Source: Paucibacter sp. KBW04 (GTDB lineage: Bacteria; Pseudomonadota; Gammaproteobacteria; Burkholderiales; Burkholderiaceae_C). From it: 64,000 nucleotides of DNA. The notes below the pieces were generated by a model. That model was not told the origin of the DNA. It did no database searches and saw nothing but the letters and a program-made list of their open reading frames with translations. Shown one piece after another: positions 54,915 to 63,456 of this stretch. The position numbers and the translations under genes are program-made. The DNA is taken from positions 62,001-126,000 of the forward strand of contig NZ_QAJN01000004.1 of NCBI RefSeq assembly GCF_003852425.1. The letters run 5' to 3'. Numbering within the stretch: position 1 is the first letter of the stretch; each line of letters begins with the position of its first letter.

Positions 54915-55541
54915 TCAGCGCTCGGAAAGGCCCAAGCGCAAGGCCAGACCCAGAAAGACCGTCCCCGCCAGCCAGTTGAGGGCTCGCTGCGCGCGCGTCG
55001 AGCGCTTCAGCATGCCGCTGACGGCGCCGGCAAAGTAGGTGATGGTGCCGAAGGCGATCAAGGTGCTCAGGATGAAGATCAGGCCCAGCTGCACGATCTG
55101 CCAGGCCACCGGGCCGCGCGTGGCGTCCACAAACTGGGGCAGCAAGGCCAGGAAGAAAAACACCACCTTGGGGTTGGTGAGGTTCATCACCACGCCGCGG
55201 CCAACCATGGCCTTCATGCTGCTGCGGCCTTGGGCCTCAAAGGCCAGCGGGCCCACCGGCGCACGCAAGACCTGCCAGGCCAGATAGGCCAGGTAGGCCG
55301 CGCCCACAAATTTCAGGACGGTGAAGGCCAGGGCCGAGGCCGCAAACACCGCCGCCAGGCCCAGAGCAATCGCCGCCGTGTGCCCCAGCAGGCCGGTACA
55401 CAGGCCCAGCACAACGAAAAAGCCCGCGCGCCTGCCTTGAGTGGCGGACTGCATCAGCACGAAGACGTTGTCCGGCCCGGGCGTGAAGCCCAGCAGCAAG
55501 GCCAGGCCGAAGAAGGTGATGGCGGTTTGCAGAGTCAGCAT
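54915..55541 (-). CDS. LysE/RhtB family amino acid exporter
   Basis: A 208-residue inner-membrane protein with six helices. The family start LLLGFTPGPDNVFVLMQSATQGRRAG and the NLTNPKVVFFFLALLPQFVD motif are both clear. Substrate could be homoserine lactone, threonine, leucine or another amino acid. It ends 16 bp upstream of the SGNH gene and may be co-transcribed. Confidence 0.92.
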   Translation of the reverse strand: MLTLQTAITFFGLALLLGFTPGPDNVFVLMQSATQGRRAGFFVVLGLCTGLLGHTAAIALGLAAVFAASALAFTVLKFVGAAYLAYLAWQVLRAPVGPLAFEAQGRSSMKAMVGRGVVMNLTNPKVVFFFLALLPQFVDATRGPVAWQIVQLGLIFILSTLIAFGTITYFAGAVSGMLKRSTRAQRALNWLAGTVFLGLALRLGLSER

Positions 55542-55577
55542 GGCGGGGAATGAGAGAGAGCGAGGGTGGATAGGGAA

Positions 55578-56276
55578 TCAATAGGCGAGTGTGAAGCGCT
55601 GGCCTTTGAAGACCAGCACGGCACTGCGCAGGCGGATCTGCTCCAGCGTCAGATTCGGCGCGATCTTGTCGCCCTCATGCCAGACCTGGGAGTTGATGAT
55701 GAGCATGCGGTTGGCGGGCGTGTCGGAGTACATGGCGCCCCCGGTCACCAAGGGCGGCAGTTCACGGCGCAAGTCCTCCGGCAGGCCGTCCTTGCTGGGC
55801 AGGGGGCGCTCGGCCACGGGCGCTGGAGCTGGGGCTGGAGCCGGAGCTGTTGGGGCTTTGCTGATCACCTGAGGCTGAGCCCGTGTGGGCAGCGCAGGCG
55901 GAGGCAGAGCCTCGTCCGGTCTTGGGGCCGGCGCTGAAGGCAATACGACGGCGGCCGGAGCCAGGGTCGGCACTTGGGCTTGAGCGGTGGGCTGCGCTGT
56001 GGGCATCGGTGTCTGTGTCTGCATTGGCGGCAGCAGCGCTGGGGCGGGCAAGGGCTTCTCGCCCCCACGCGGCCAGAAATACAGGCCCAGGGCCAGCAGG
56101 CCCAAGCACAGGGCCAACAAAGCCAACCACAGCGTCAGGCGGGATGGGTGGGCACCGCCCTCTTCCCCGGCCACTACCGGCCGGGGCGCAGCCGTCGCCT
56201 GGCCATGCAAGGTGGGCAGGCTGCCACGCTCCCGCTCGGACTCGGCGCGCCGCAAGGCATCAAGAATGTAGGACAT
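55578..56276 (-). CDS. gspB: General secretion pathway protein B (GspB)
   Basis: A 232-residue type II secretion accessory protein. It starts MSYILDALRRAESERERGS, the GspB hallmark. A membrane helix lies at about 50-68, a Pro/Ala-rich periplasmic linker at 70-165 and the GspB domain at about 170-232 (DTPANRMLIINSQVWHEGD). With GspA it helps place the GspD secretin in the envelope. It is 13 bp after gspA. The core gsp genes are not in the window. Confidence 0.92.
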   Translation of the reverse strand: MSYILDALRRAESERERGSLPTLHGQATAAPRPVVAGEEGGAHPSRLTLWLALLALCLGLLALGLYFWPRGGEKPLPAPALLPPMQTQTPMPTAQPTAQAQVPTLAPAAVVLPSAPAPRPDEALPPPALPTRAQPQVISKAPTAPAPAPAPAPVAERPLPSKDGLPEDLRRELPPLVTGGAMYSDTPANRMLIINSQVWHEGDKIAPNLTLEQIRLRSAVLVFKGQRFTLAY

Positions 56277-56289
56277 AGGCCTTCGCTCT

Positions 56290-57981
56290 TCAGGGCAAGG
56301 ATTGCAAACGCGGCTCGGCCACACCGGCCACCCGGTTGAGCTGCATCAGGGTGACGGGGCCGGCCAGACCGTCGCGGTCCAGGCCCTGGCTGCGCTGGAA
56401 AGCGGCCACCTTGGCGCGGGTCGCGGCATCGAGGTATTTTTGCGTGGCCGCTGGCTTGGGCTCGCCACGAGCCTTGGCCAGCTGGGCGCGCAACCAGTCC
56501 AGCGTGGGCCCCGGGGTGATGCGCCCGGTGTAGCCCGGCGGCTGGCGCCACAAGGTGGCGTAGTCGCCCCGCCATTGCTGGCCCAGCTCCAGCAGGCTCA
56601 CCGTTTGCGCCGGCCCGCCAGCGCTGCTGCGCACCAGCGCGGTCTGCGCGCCCAGGCCGAGCAACAGGAGTTGATAGGGCTGGCCGGCCTCGTCCTGCAA
56701 GCTCAGAAGCGTGGGGCGGTCCAGCAGACGCAAAAGCGCCAGGCTGCCGCCGCTGCCTTGGTAACACAGCACTTGCGCGGTTTGCGCCAGAGCCTGGCAA
56801 GGGTCGGCCACCGCGGCCACGGCCTGCATCTGCCACAGCGCGGCCAGCTCACGCCAAGCCTGCGCTTCTTCACGCAGGCCGGCTTGAATCAGGCTTGGGC
56901 TCGGGGCCGAAGCAGGCAGCACTGCGGCGGGAAGCGCCGGGCTGCTCGCGGGCTTGGATGCCAGCACGGCCGACGCCGAGCTGGCCGCCGAGGCTGCTGC
57001 TGATGCTGCCGCAACCGGCTTGCTGGCCAGAGGTTTCTTGGCCACGTTCCAGGCCAGCGCGCCGGCAAGGGCCAAGCCAGCGACAGCAGCGCCAAGCAGG
57101 GCCCAAGGCCACCAGACCGGCAGGCCGCCGCCCACACGATTGCTGCCCTCAAACACCTCGGCAGCCGCAAGCTGCAAGGTCTTGCGATCCACCCGAGCTT
57201 TGCCCTGGGCATAGGCCCCCAGCAAGGCCCGGTCGCACAGCAGATTGATACGGCGCGGCACGCCGCGTGAAATTTGATGGATGCGCCGCAGCACGCCGCG
57301 CTCGAAAGGCAGGGCCCGCTCCAGCCCGGCCACGCCCAGGCGATGGCTGATGTATTGCTCAGTCTCGGCCTCGGACAAGGCCTGCAGATGGAAGCGTGCG
57401 ATCACCCGCTGCGCCAGTTGCTCCAGCTCGGGCGCTGCCAGGATCTGGCGCAGCTCGGGCTGGCCGATCAACACGATCTGCAAGAGCTTGCGCTCCGAGG
57501 TTTCCAGATTCGTCAGCAGGCGCAGCTGCTCCAGCACTTCCGCAGACAGGTTCTGCGCCTCGTCGATGATCAAAACATTGTTCTGCCCCACCGCATGGGT
57601 GCGCAGCAAAAACTCATTGATGGCGTCGACAAAAGGCTTGAGTGACGGCGTGCCCGAGCTGCCAGCCGCGGCGGCAGCGTTGGCCGGCACGGGGATATGG
57701 AACTCCTCACACACCGTCTGCAAGAGCTCAGGAACGCTCAGCTTGGGATTGAAGATGTAGGCCACATTGCAGTGCTTGGGAATCTGCTGCAAAAAGCAGC
57801 GGCACACCGTGGTCTTGCCCGCCCCGATCTCGCCCGTCAGCAAGACAAAACCGCCGCCACCGCGCAAGCCATAGAGCAGATGCGCCAAGGCCTCGCGATG
57901 CCGCTCGCTCATGAAGAGGTAATGCGGATCGGGCGCTATCGAAAACGGCTCTTGCTTGAGACCAAAGAATTTCGCGTACAT
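56290..57981 (-). CDS. gspA: General secretion ATPase GspA/ExeA
   Basis: A 563-residue bitopic protein. The N-terminal AAA domain (1-270) has MYAKFFGLKQEPFSIAPDP, Walker A GEIGAGKTT at 50-58 and Walker B VLIIDEAQNL. A membrane helix is near 305-325, an Ala/Ser-rich linker follows, and the periplasmic C-terminus has a peptidoglycan-binding fold (LDAATRAKVAAFQRSQGLD). It binds peptidoglycan to let the secretin assemble. ATG 57981 is chosen over the longer frame, which lacks family sequence. Confidence 0.93.
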   Translation of the reverse strand: MYAKFFGLKQEPFSIAPDPHYLFMSERHREALAHLLYGLRGGGGFVLLTGEIGAGKTTVCRCFLQQIPKHCNVAYIFNPKLSVPELLQTVCEEFHIPVPANAAAAAGSSGTPSLKPFVDAINEFLLRTHAVGQNNVLIIDEAQNLSAEVLEQLRLLTNLETSERKLLQIVLIGQPELRQILAAPELEQLAQRVIARFHLQALSEAETEQYISHRLGVAGLERALPFERGVLRRIHQISRGVPRRINLLCDRALLGAYAQGKARVDRKTLQLAAAEVFEGSNRVGGGLPVWWPWALLGAAVAGLALAGALAWNVAKKPLASKPVAAASAAASAASSASAVLASKPASSPALPAAVLPASAPSPSLIQAGLREEAQAWRELAALWQMQAVAAVADPCQALAQTAQVLCYQGSGGSLALLRLLDRPTLLSLQDEAGQPYQLLLLGLGAQTALVRSSAGGPAQTVSLLELGQQWRGDYATLWRQPPGYTGRITPGPTLDWLRAQLAKARGEPKPAATQKYLDAATRAKVAAFQRSQGLDRDGLAGPVTLMQLNRVAGVAEPRLQSLP

Positions 57982-58312
57982 GGGTGGGCGCGGCAACGCC
58001 AGCAACTGGACAGGGGATGTGGCTGCGCATCCTAACCTGGGTGCGGCGGCGGGCTGGGTGCAGGGGTGGGCGGGCCTCAGGGATACCCACGCAAAACCAC
58101 TTAAACGACTAGACGAATGGGGAGGTCCAGTCCCCGCGCGGGTGATCATTGGCCGCGAGGGCAACCGGGCTCTGCTGGGCCAATTTTTTCGATATGGTTT
58201 GGACCAACTCTTGGCCTTCCAAGTATCAACAGCCGTGCTGCATTCGGCAGCCAATCCTTGCCTCTCCCGGTCGGCTGGTTACCACTCCTCCACCTCAACC
58301 TCAGGCCGCAAA
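57982..58312. other. Spacer between gspA and the DUF2007-like gene
   Basis: A 331-bp divergent spacer that should hold both promoters. The part nearest the DUF2007-like gene is more AT-rich (ATTTTTTCGATATGG near 58185). I could not fix a convincing -35/-10 pair or a gene in it. Confidence 0.4.
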
Positions 58313-58759
58313 ATGAGCAACGCAGACCTCGCCGAACTCTTCTCGCAACTCACAGACGAGGAGCTCACAGAACGAGTTTCTTCGGGCGGCCTCACCCAAG
58401 ATGCTCAAGCCTTGGCCGCGGCCGAACTTAGGCGGCGCGGCGCTCCCCTTCCTCCGATCACGTCACAGATCGAGCAGCAAGAAGAGGCATATCTTGGGGA
58501 CATGGTCATGCTGGAGCGTGGCCTCACGCCGACCGAGGCGCACATGCTTTCTTCCTGCCTTCGCTCGGCCGGCATCCATGCAGACGCGGGTGACACAAAC
58601 ATTGTTCAAGCTCACTCTCTGCTTACTCTCGCAGTAGGTGGCGCCAGTGTCAGAGTGCCCAGCACGCAGCTGGCTGAAGCAAAAGACCTTGTGGCCGCAT
58701 TCCATCGCGGTGACTTCGCTCTCGGTGAGGACTTCAATCCTGAGGAAACTCGGCCCTGA
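58313..58759 (+). CDS. DUF2007-like putative signal-transducing protein
   Basis: A 148-residue soluble protein. Residues 1-45 are a helical segment (LFSQLTDEELTERVSSGGLT), and about 60-125 resemble the DUF2007 fold (RGLTPTEAHMLSSCLRSAGI then VRVPSTQLAEAKDLV). Third positions are less GC-rich than in its neighbours, which hints at a separate origin. ATG 58313 has only a weak upstream site. Confidence 0.65.
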   Translation: MSNADLAELFSQLTDEELTERVSSGGLTQDAQALAAAELRRRGAPLPPITSQIEQQEEAYLGDMVMLERGLTPTEAHMLSSCLRSAGIHADAGDTNIVQAHSLLTLAVGGASVRVPSTQLAEAKDLVAAFHRGDFALGEDFNPEETRP

Positions 58760-58826
58760 TTGAATAGCCAGGGGGCACTAACTCCCTACATCCATGCGCA
58801 CGCGTCCTTAGCCACCAGCATTCGCT

Positions 58827-59645
58827 TCATGCAAGCTGCGCCGCAATCACCGCCCGCGTCGCTTCATCCGCCGCAAACACATGCTCCACCCGCAGCGAGG
58901 CCAAGGTGATGTCTTGGGGCGTGCCGAAGGTGGAGAACATGCTGAAGAAGGCCAGCTCGCCATGCACCGTGTTGAAGCGGGTGGTGAGTACCGGCGCCAT
59001 TTGGCGTGGCCAGAGTTTCATGGCGCTTGAGCCAAGCCGCTGCTGCAATTGCTGAGCCAGTTGCTCCACCCGGGGCAACATCTCGGGCACGACGCTGGCG
59101 TCGTCACGCAAATGGGCGAGCAAGGCGGGGGCAACCTCGGCAAGATTGCTGATGTGGCGGGTCATGCCCTCGGGGTGCAGCATGGCATCGAGCATATTGA
59201 TGGGCTGCCCCTCCGGCAGCTCGGCCACCCAGGGCATCAGGGTGGTGGCCAGCCACCGGGCGCCCCGGTTCATTTGCAAGACATTCCACCCCGCGTCCAG
59301 CACCATGGCGGGCATGGGGTCCTGCGCTTGCAGCAGGCGGGCGAGTGCCTCACGCACAGGGGCCAGCACCGCATCGGACAACTCACTGCCGCGGTACACG
59401 GGCGCAAATCCAGCCTGTTGCAAGGCCACATTGCGCAAGGCCAGCGGTGCTTGTAGTTCATGCAGCCAGGCCAGCAGCAGCTCACGGCTGGGCTGGGAGC
59501 GCCCGCTTTCCACAAAGCTCACATGTCTTTGACTCACCCCCATGCGCGAGGCCAGCTCCAGCTGGCTGATGCGCAGGCTCTTGCGCGCGCTTTGCAGGGT
59601 CTCTTGAAGATTGTTGTTGCTGCCGTTTTGCATGGGGCGATTCAA
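58827..59645 (-). CDS. XRE regulator with MmyB-like ligand domain
   Basis: A 272-residue regulator. The HTH is at about 14-70 (SQLELASRMGVSQRHVSFVE). The C-terminal PAS-like MLTR_LBD domain spans about 105-265 (MVLDAGWNVLQMNRGARWL and later TLRTRFNTVHGELAFF-type sequence). Family members bind fatty-acid-like ligands. Starts at 59645 and 59633 are both open. It is divergent to a small membrane protein 115 bp away, its likely target. Confidence 0.9.
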   Translation of the reverse strand: MNRPMQNGSNNNLQETLQSARKSLRISQLELASRMGVSQRHVSFVESGRSQPSRELLLAWLHELQAPLALRNVALQQAGFAPVYRGSELSDAVLAPVREALARLLQAQDPMPAMVLDAGWNVLQMNRGARWLATTLMPWVAELPEGQPINMLDAMLHPEGMTRHISNLAEVAPALLAHLRDDASVVPEMLPRVEQLAQQLQQRLGSSAMKLWPRQMAPVLTTRFNTVHGELAFFSMFSTFGTPQDITLASLRVEHVFAADEATRAVIAAQLA

Positions 59646-59760
59646 TCACAGCGCTGCAAGCGCGCAACTACCTCACAGGTAATTGCGCTCATTCAGAGGC
59701 TTGCGCACACTGCGCGGAGCCGCCTTCGCGGCGAAGTCAAGCTCATGAAAAGGAAGCCCC

Positions 59761-60054
59761 ATGAACAAAACCCTGCTCAGCGTCGTCCTCATCGCTTTTA
59801 CCGCCCTCACCGGCTACACCCTGCTGCACTACGGCGGCCTGTTCGCTTGGCTGGCCTTTTACACAAGAGACCCGGCCAGCTGGCAAATCTTTGCCGACTT
59901 GCTGATCACCATGGGCTTGCTGCTGGTCTTCGTCCGACGCGACGCGCAAGCCAATGGCCGGCCATTTTTTCCCTGGGCGGTGGTCTGCCTGTCCCTGGGC
60001 TCGTTTGGCCCGCTGCTCTACTTCATCACGGCGAAGCAAGTGCGCCAGGCTTGA
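59761..60054 (+). CDS. Small membrane protein, DUF2834-like
   Basis: A 97-residue protein with three membrane helices (about 5-22, 43-60 and 72-92). The pattern of a His-Tyr pair in helix 1, FADLLITMGLLLVFVRRDA in helix 2 and SLGSFGPLLYFI in helix 3 matches DUF2834-type proteins. GGAAG precedes the ATG. Probably regulated by the divergent XRE/MmyB protein. Function unknown. Confidence 0.7.
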   Translation: MNKTLLSVVLIAFTALTGYTLLHYGGLFAWLAFYTRDPASWQIFADLLITMGLLLVFVRRDAQANGRPFFPWAVVCLSLGSFGPLLYFITAKQVRQA

Positions 60055-60187
60055 TGAGCGCCTGGCCAAGTTGGAGGCAAAGCTCAGCCCCGCAGACAAG
60101 GAGGCCGCCTAGGCCTTGCACGCCAGCTGGCTGACCGGCAAGAGCGCCCTGAGCCTGCATGCCAAAACGGGCGACTGCGCCCGAAAG
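60055..60187 (+). other. Possible gene remnant between the DUF2834-like gene and GH16
   Basis: An in-frame stretch (DERLAKLEAKLSPADKEAA, stop at 60110-60112) looks like a protein C-terminus but overlaps the preceding stop and has no start. The following 70 bp stays open in the same frame. It may be the end of a decayed gene; nothing firmer can be said. Confidence 0.25.
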
Positions 60188-61918
60188 CTAGGGCCTGCTC
60201 GCCTGATACACCCTCACATGCGCCACCCGCATCTGCACCGGGAAGATGCTGTCATCCACAGTCCCGCCCAGGTCTCCGCCAATGGCGATGTTGAGGATCA
60301 AAAACTGGGGTTTATCAAAGGGCCAACCGGCACCGGCATGATCTTGCTTGCGATAGCGGTGATGCACCCGGCCGTCGATGGCGAAGCTCACCTCATCCGC
60401 CGTCCACAGCATCTGATAGTTGTGCATGGCCAGGCAGGCGTCTTCGATCTGGGTGGCGGCACCCACGCCCTCGCTGCCTGAGCCTGCGGCGCTGTGTACC
60501 GTGCTGAAGAGGCGCTGTGGGCGGCTGCCGACCTGTTCCATGATGTCCAGCTCGCCCCCGGCTGGCCAGACCACGGCGCTGTTCAACATCCAGATCGCCG
60601 GCCAAGTGCCTTGGCCGCAGGGCAGCTGGGCGCGGATCTCGAAGAAGCCATAGGTCCACTCGGCCTTGCCCAGGGTGAGCAGGCGAGCCGAGCTGTATCG
60701 CTGGCCCATGCTGTCTTTGGCGCGGCTCATATCTTCTTTGCGGGCGGTGATGAGGAGCTGGCCGCCCTTCACCTCCGAGTTGGCACGGCGGGCGCGAGCG
60801 TAGTACTGCAACTCGTGGTTGTCCCAGCCCGTGGCATTGCGGCCGGTGTCGTAATTCCATTTGCGCGTGTCGGGCAGGCCGGGCCGCTCGAATTCATCGG
60901 CCCAGACCAGCTTGTAGCCTGGCGGCACAGTCAGGCGCTCGTCTTGCCAGCGAGCGGGCAGCAGCTCGGCGCAGGACCTGGCGACGCCCGTTTCAGCTGT
61001 GGGCATGGGCTGGATCTTTGATCCCGGTTCGGCGGCCAGCTGCTCAAACGCCACTCGCTGCAGGGCCCGCGCCTGATCGCGGCTGAGGCCCAAGTCGTAG
61101 GCCGCGCATTCACTCGCGCCCAGGCTGCGCGGGTCAAGATGGGTGATGGCACCGAAGAGCACCAAGCTCTCCAGATAAGAGCCGTACACGCTGGCGTGAT
61201 AGCGGTCGGCGGCCCAAAGATCAAGCTGGCCCTCGGCCAGGGGCCGGTAAGGGTCGCGGGCGGCCAGGCCTTGCTGGATGGCGCGCTGCCAGGCTTGTCC
61301 AACCGGCACGACGGGCTGAACAAACTCGGCGCCTGGCAGCTTCTTCAAGGCGGTCTGGGCCTGCTCGTAGCCACTGCGCAGGTCTCGCGTCATCGCCTCC
61401 ACGCCGCGCTCCCACCAGGCCCCACCGGGCTGATAAAGCTGGTCGGCCCGCGCCCAGGTGGCCATCAAATGGATGGCGATCTCGGGATTGCGGCGGCGCA
61501 AAAGCGCGGCCATGTCTTGGCTGGTTTTCACCAGCAGATCGGGGCGACCCGGGTGGGCTTTGTCCAGCGTGCTGTACCCCTGCATCACGACCCGGTCCCA
61601 GGACTGCGAGGCCAGCAAGTCGCTGCGCTGGGCCAGATGCCAGTCCAGGCCCACACCGCCTTGGGTCTCGACCGAGACCTCATAGGCCAAACCGGCCTGT
61701 GCGCTGAAGGCCTTGAACAGGGCCGGCACGCCGGCCACCCCGGTCTTGTTGAGGTCGATCACCGTGTCCGGCCGGTAGCTCTTCAGGACCGAGCCTTGGC
61801 CATAGGTAAAGCTATTGCCGATGAAGAGAATCCGCTCGGCCTGCGCTTGCGCGGCGAGCAGCAAGCCCAGCGCGGTCGCGGCGAGTAATTTGGAAGTTAT
61901 CCACAGGTTCTTCTTCAT
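60188..61918 (-). CDS. SGNH hydrolase fused to GH16 glucanase
   Basis: A 576-residue secreted two-domain enzyme. The signal peptide (1-28) ends LLAAQAQAE. Residues about 29-300 form an SGNH-like hydrolase (block I LFIGNSFTYGQGS; DRYHASVYGSYL for the Asp/His block). Residues about 330-576 form a GH16 domain with the catalytic pair Glu456/Glu461 in GELDIMEQVG. GH16 enzymes of this type cut beta-1,3 or mixed glucans, and the SGNH part may remove acyl groups. It overlaps the GH30 stop by 4 bp. The first part of the longer open frame is rejected because the signal peptide fixes the start. Confidence 0.9.
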   Translation of the reverse strand: MKKNLWITSKLLAATALGLLLAAQAQAERILFIGNSFTYGQGSVLKSYRPDTVIDLNKTGVAGVPALFKAFSAQAGLAYEVSVETQGGVGLDWHLAQRSDLLASQSWDRVVMQGYSTLDKAHPGRPDLLVKTSQDMAALLRRRNPEIAIHLMATWARADQLYQPGGAWWERGVEAMTRDLRSGYEQAQTALKKLPGAEFVQPVVPVGQAWQRAIQQGLAARDPYRPLAEGQLDLWAADRYHASVYGSYLESLVLFGAITHLDPRSLGASECAAYDLGLSRDQARALQRVAFEQLAAEPGSKIQPMPTAETGVARSCAELLPARWQDERLTVPPGYKLVWADEFERPGLPDTRKWNYDTGRNATGWDNHELQYYARARRANSEVKGGQLLITARKEDMSRAKDSMGQRYSSARLLTLGKAEWTYGFFEIRAQLPCGQGTWPAIWMLNSAVVWPAGGELDIMEQVGSRPQRLFSTVHSAAGSGSEGVGAATQIEDACLAMHNYQMLWTADEVSFAIDGRVHHRYRKQDHAGAGWPFDKPQFLILNIAIGGDLGGTVDDSIFPVQMRVAHVRVYQASRP

Positions 61919-63408
61919 GGCTTGCCTTTGACTGCCTTGGCTGCTGGGGCTGCGGGAGGGGCCCAGCGCAAGGTCACGACCGCGCTGGGTGGCAAAGCAT
62001 AAGCAAAACGCTGGCCGCCAAAGCCCACGCTGAAGCGCCGCTTGGCCTTGGCGCCATTGCTGACGATGAGCACGATGGACTGGTCGGGGTTTTGAAAGGC
62101 CACCGAGTCCAGGCCGTCCAGATCGCTGCTGGAGGCGATGCGCTGCGCGCCTTGGCGCACAAAACGGCTGGCATGAGCAAAGGCGTAGTACTCCATATTG
62201 CGGGTGACGGCGCCGGTTTTTGAATTGATGGTGACCATGCCGCGGCAGTCTTTGCAGCCGCCCAGATGGGGGCCGTCGTTCTCGTCCAGGGCCAGGTTCC
62301 ACATCAGCACGCCGCGCGCGCCGTTGCGGGTGCCACCGATGATCAGGTTATGCATCATCCAGGGCAGGGTCTCGGGCCAATGCGGCTTCCATTTGCCGCC
62401 GGAGCATTCGGTCAGCCAAACGTCTTTGTCGGGGTAAGCGGCCTGCACCTGGGCCTGGGCACTGACTTCGCCCTCGTAGCAATGCCAGGCCACGCCTTGA
62501 ATGAAGGGCCGGGCCTTGGCATCGTTCAATACCGCCAGCGGTGACTCGGGCTCCTTCCAGTTGTGATCCCATTCCAAGATGGCCGTGCCCGGCGCCTTGG
62601 CGCGCAGCAAAGGGCCGAGGTGATCGCCGATCACCGCCGCACGTGCGGCCGGGTCCAGGCGCATGCCGGGGTAGTCGGGCGGCTCGAAATGGGGCTCGTT
62701 CTGCAGGGTCAGGGCGAAGATGGGCACACCCTCGGCCCGCATGGCCTCGACATAACGCAGCATGTACTCGGCAAACACGCCATACATCTCGGGCTTGAGC
62801 CGGCCCTGGATCAGGCTGTCATTGCTCTTCATCCAGGCCGGCGCGCTCCAGGGCGAGGCCATCACCTGCAGCTGCGGATTGATGGCCAGGGCTTGTTTGA
62901 GAACGGGCAAGACCTCGGCCTGCAGGGGCGCAATCGAGAAGTCATTCAGGCGGGGGTCGGTCTTGCCGGCGGGCTGGTCGTCGTAGCTGTAGTGCTGACG
63001 CGAGAAATCGGAGGCGCCGATGGTCAGCCGGATGAAATCAAAACCGACACCGGTAGGCCCACGCCCAAACAACTCCTGCAACAAGGCCTGGCCTTGCGCC
63101 TCGCTCATTTGATGCTGAATCAACCAGGCGCTGGCATCGGTCAGGCCGGCACCAAAGCCGGCCATGGTTTGGAAACGCTGGCGGGCATCGACCTCGATAT
63201 GCAGGGGCAAGGCCACCTGCTCGCGCTTGAATTGCAAGCCCTTGTCCTTTTGCTCCGCCAACAGATGCTTTTGATCGGCGGTGCTCAGCCAGGCTTGGGC
63301 CAGGGGCGCCGCCTGAGCGGTCTGGCAGGGCGCGGCGGCGAGCAGGCTTGCACAAAGCGCCAAAGCAAGAACGGGGGAGCGGGCAGTTCTCTTGTCCTGG
63401 AATCTCAT
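61915..63408 (-). CDS. GH30 family glycoside hydrolase
   Basis: A 497-residue secreted retaining glycosidase. The signal peptide spans 1-33 (ending QAA). The acid/base Glu238 is in LQNEPH and the nucleophile Glu334 is in WLTECSGG, with MAGFGAGLTDASAW opening the TIM barrel and a C-terminal beta-sandwich. GH30 members hydrolyse beta-1,6-glucan, glucosylceramide or xylan; together with GH16, beta-1,6 branches of a laminarin-like glucan are the likely target. First of the two-gene unit; halogenase-like gene ends 48 bp upstream. Confidence 0.93.
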   Translation of the reverse strand: MRFQDKRTARSPVLALALCASLLAAAPCQTAQAAPLAQAWLSTADQKHLLAEQKDKGLQFKREQVALPLHIEVDARQRFQTMAGFGAGLTDASAWLIQHQMSEAQGQALLQELFGRGPTGVGFDFIRLTIGASDFSRQHYSYDDQPAGKTDPRLNDFSIAPLQAEVLPVLKQALAINPQLQVMASPWSAPAWMKSNDSLIQGRLKPEMYGVFAEYMLRYVEAMRAEGVPIFALTLQNEPHFEPPDYPGMRLDPAARAAVIGDHLGPLLRAKAPGTAILEWDHNWKEPESPLAVLNDAKARPFIQGVAWHCYEGEVSAQAQVQAAYPDKDVWLTECSGGKWKPHWPETLPWMMHNLIIGGTRNGARGVLMWNLALDENDGPHLGGCKDCRGMVTINSKTGAVTRNMEYYAFAHASRFVRQGAQRIASSSDLDGLDSVAFQNPDQSIVLIVSNGAKAKRRFSVGFGGQRFAYALPPSAVVTLRWAPPAAPAAKAVKGKP

Positions 63409-63456
63409 TGAATGGTCGGTTTGGAATGAGTCATGAGAGGGCGTTTGGGCCCGGTC

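Noticed and set aside
60188-60200. CAGGCCCTAGC at the end of the GH16 gene, identical to the right end of the MITE at 13061-13326
   Set aside because: Only about 11 bases match, and the rest of the 26-bp end is absent. The bases also encode the natural Arg-Pro-stop of the enzyme, so coincidence is more likely than a remnant.
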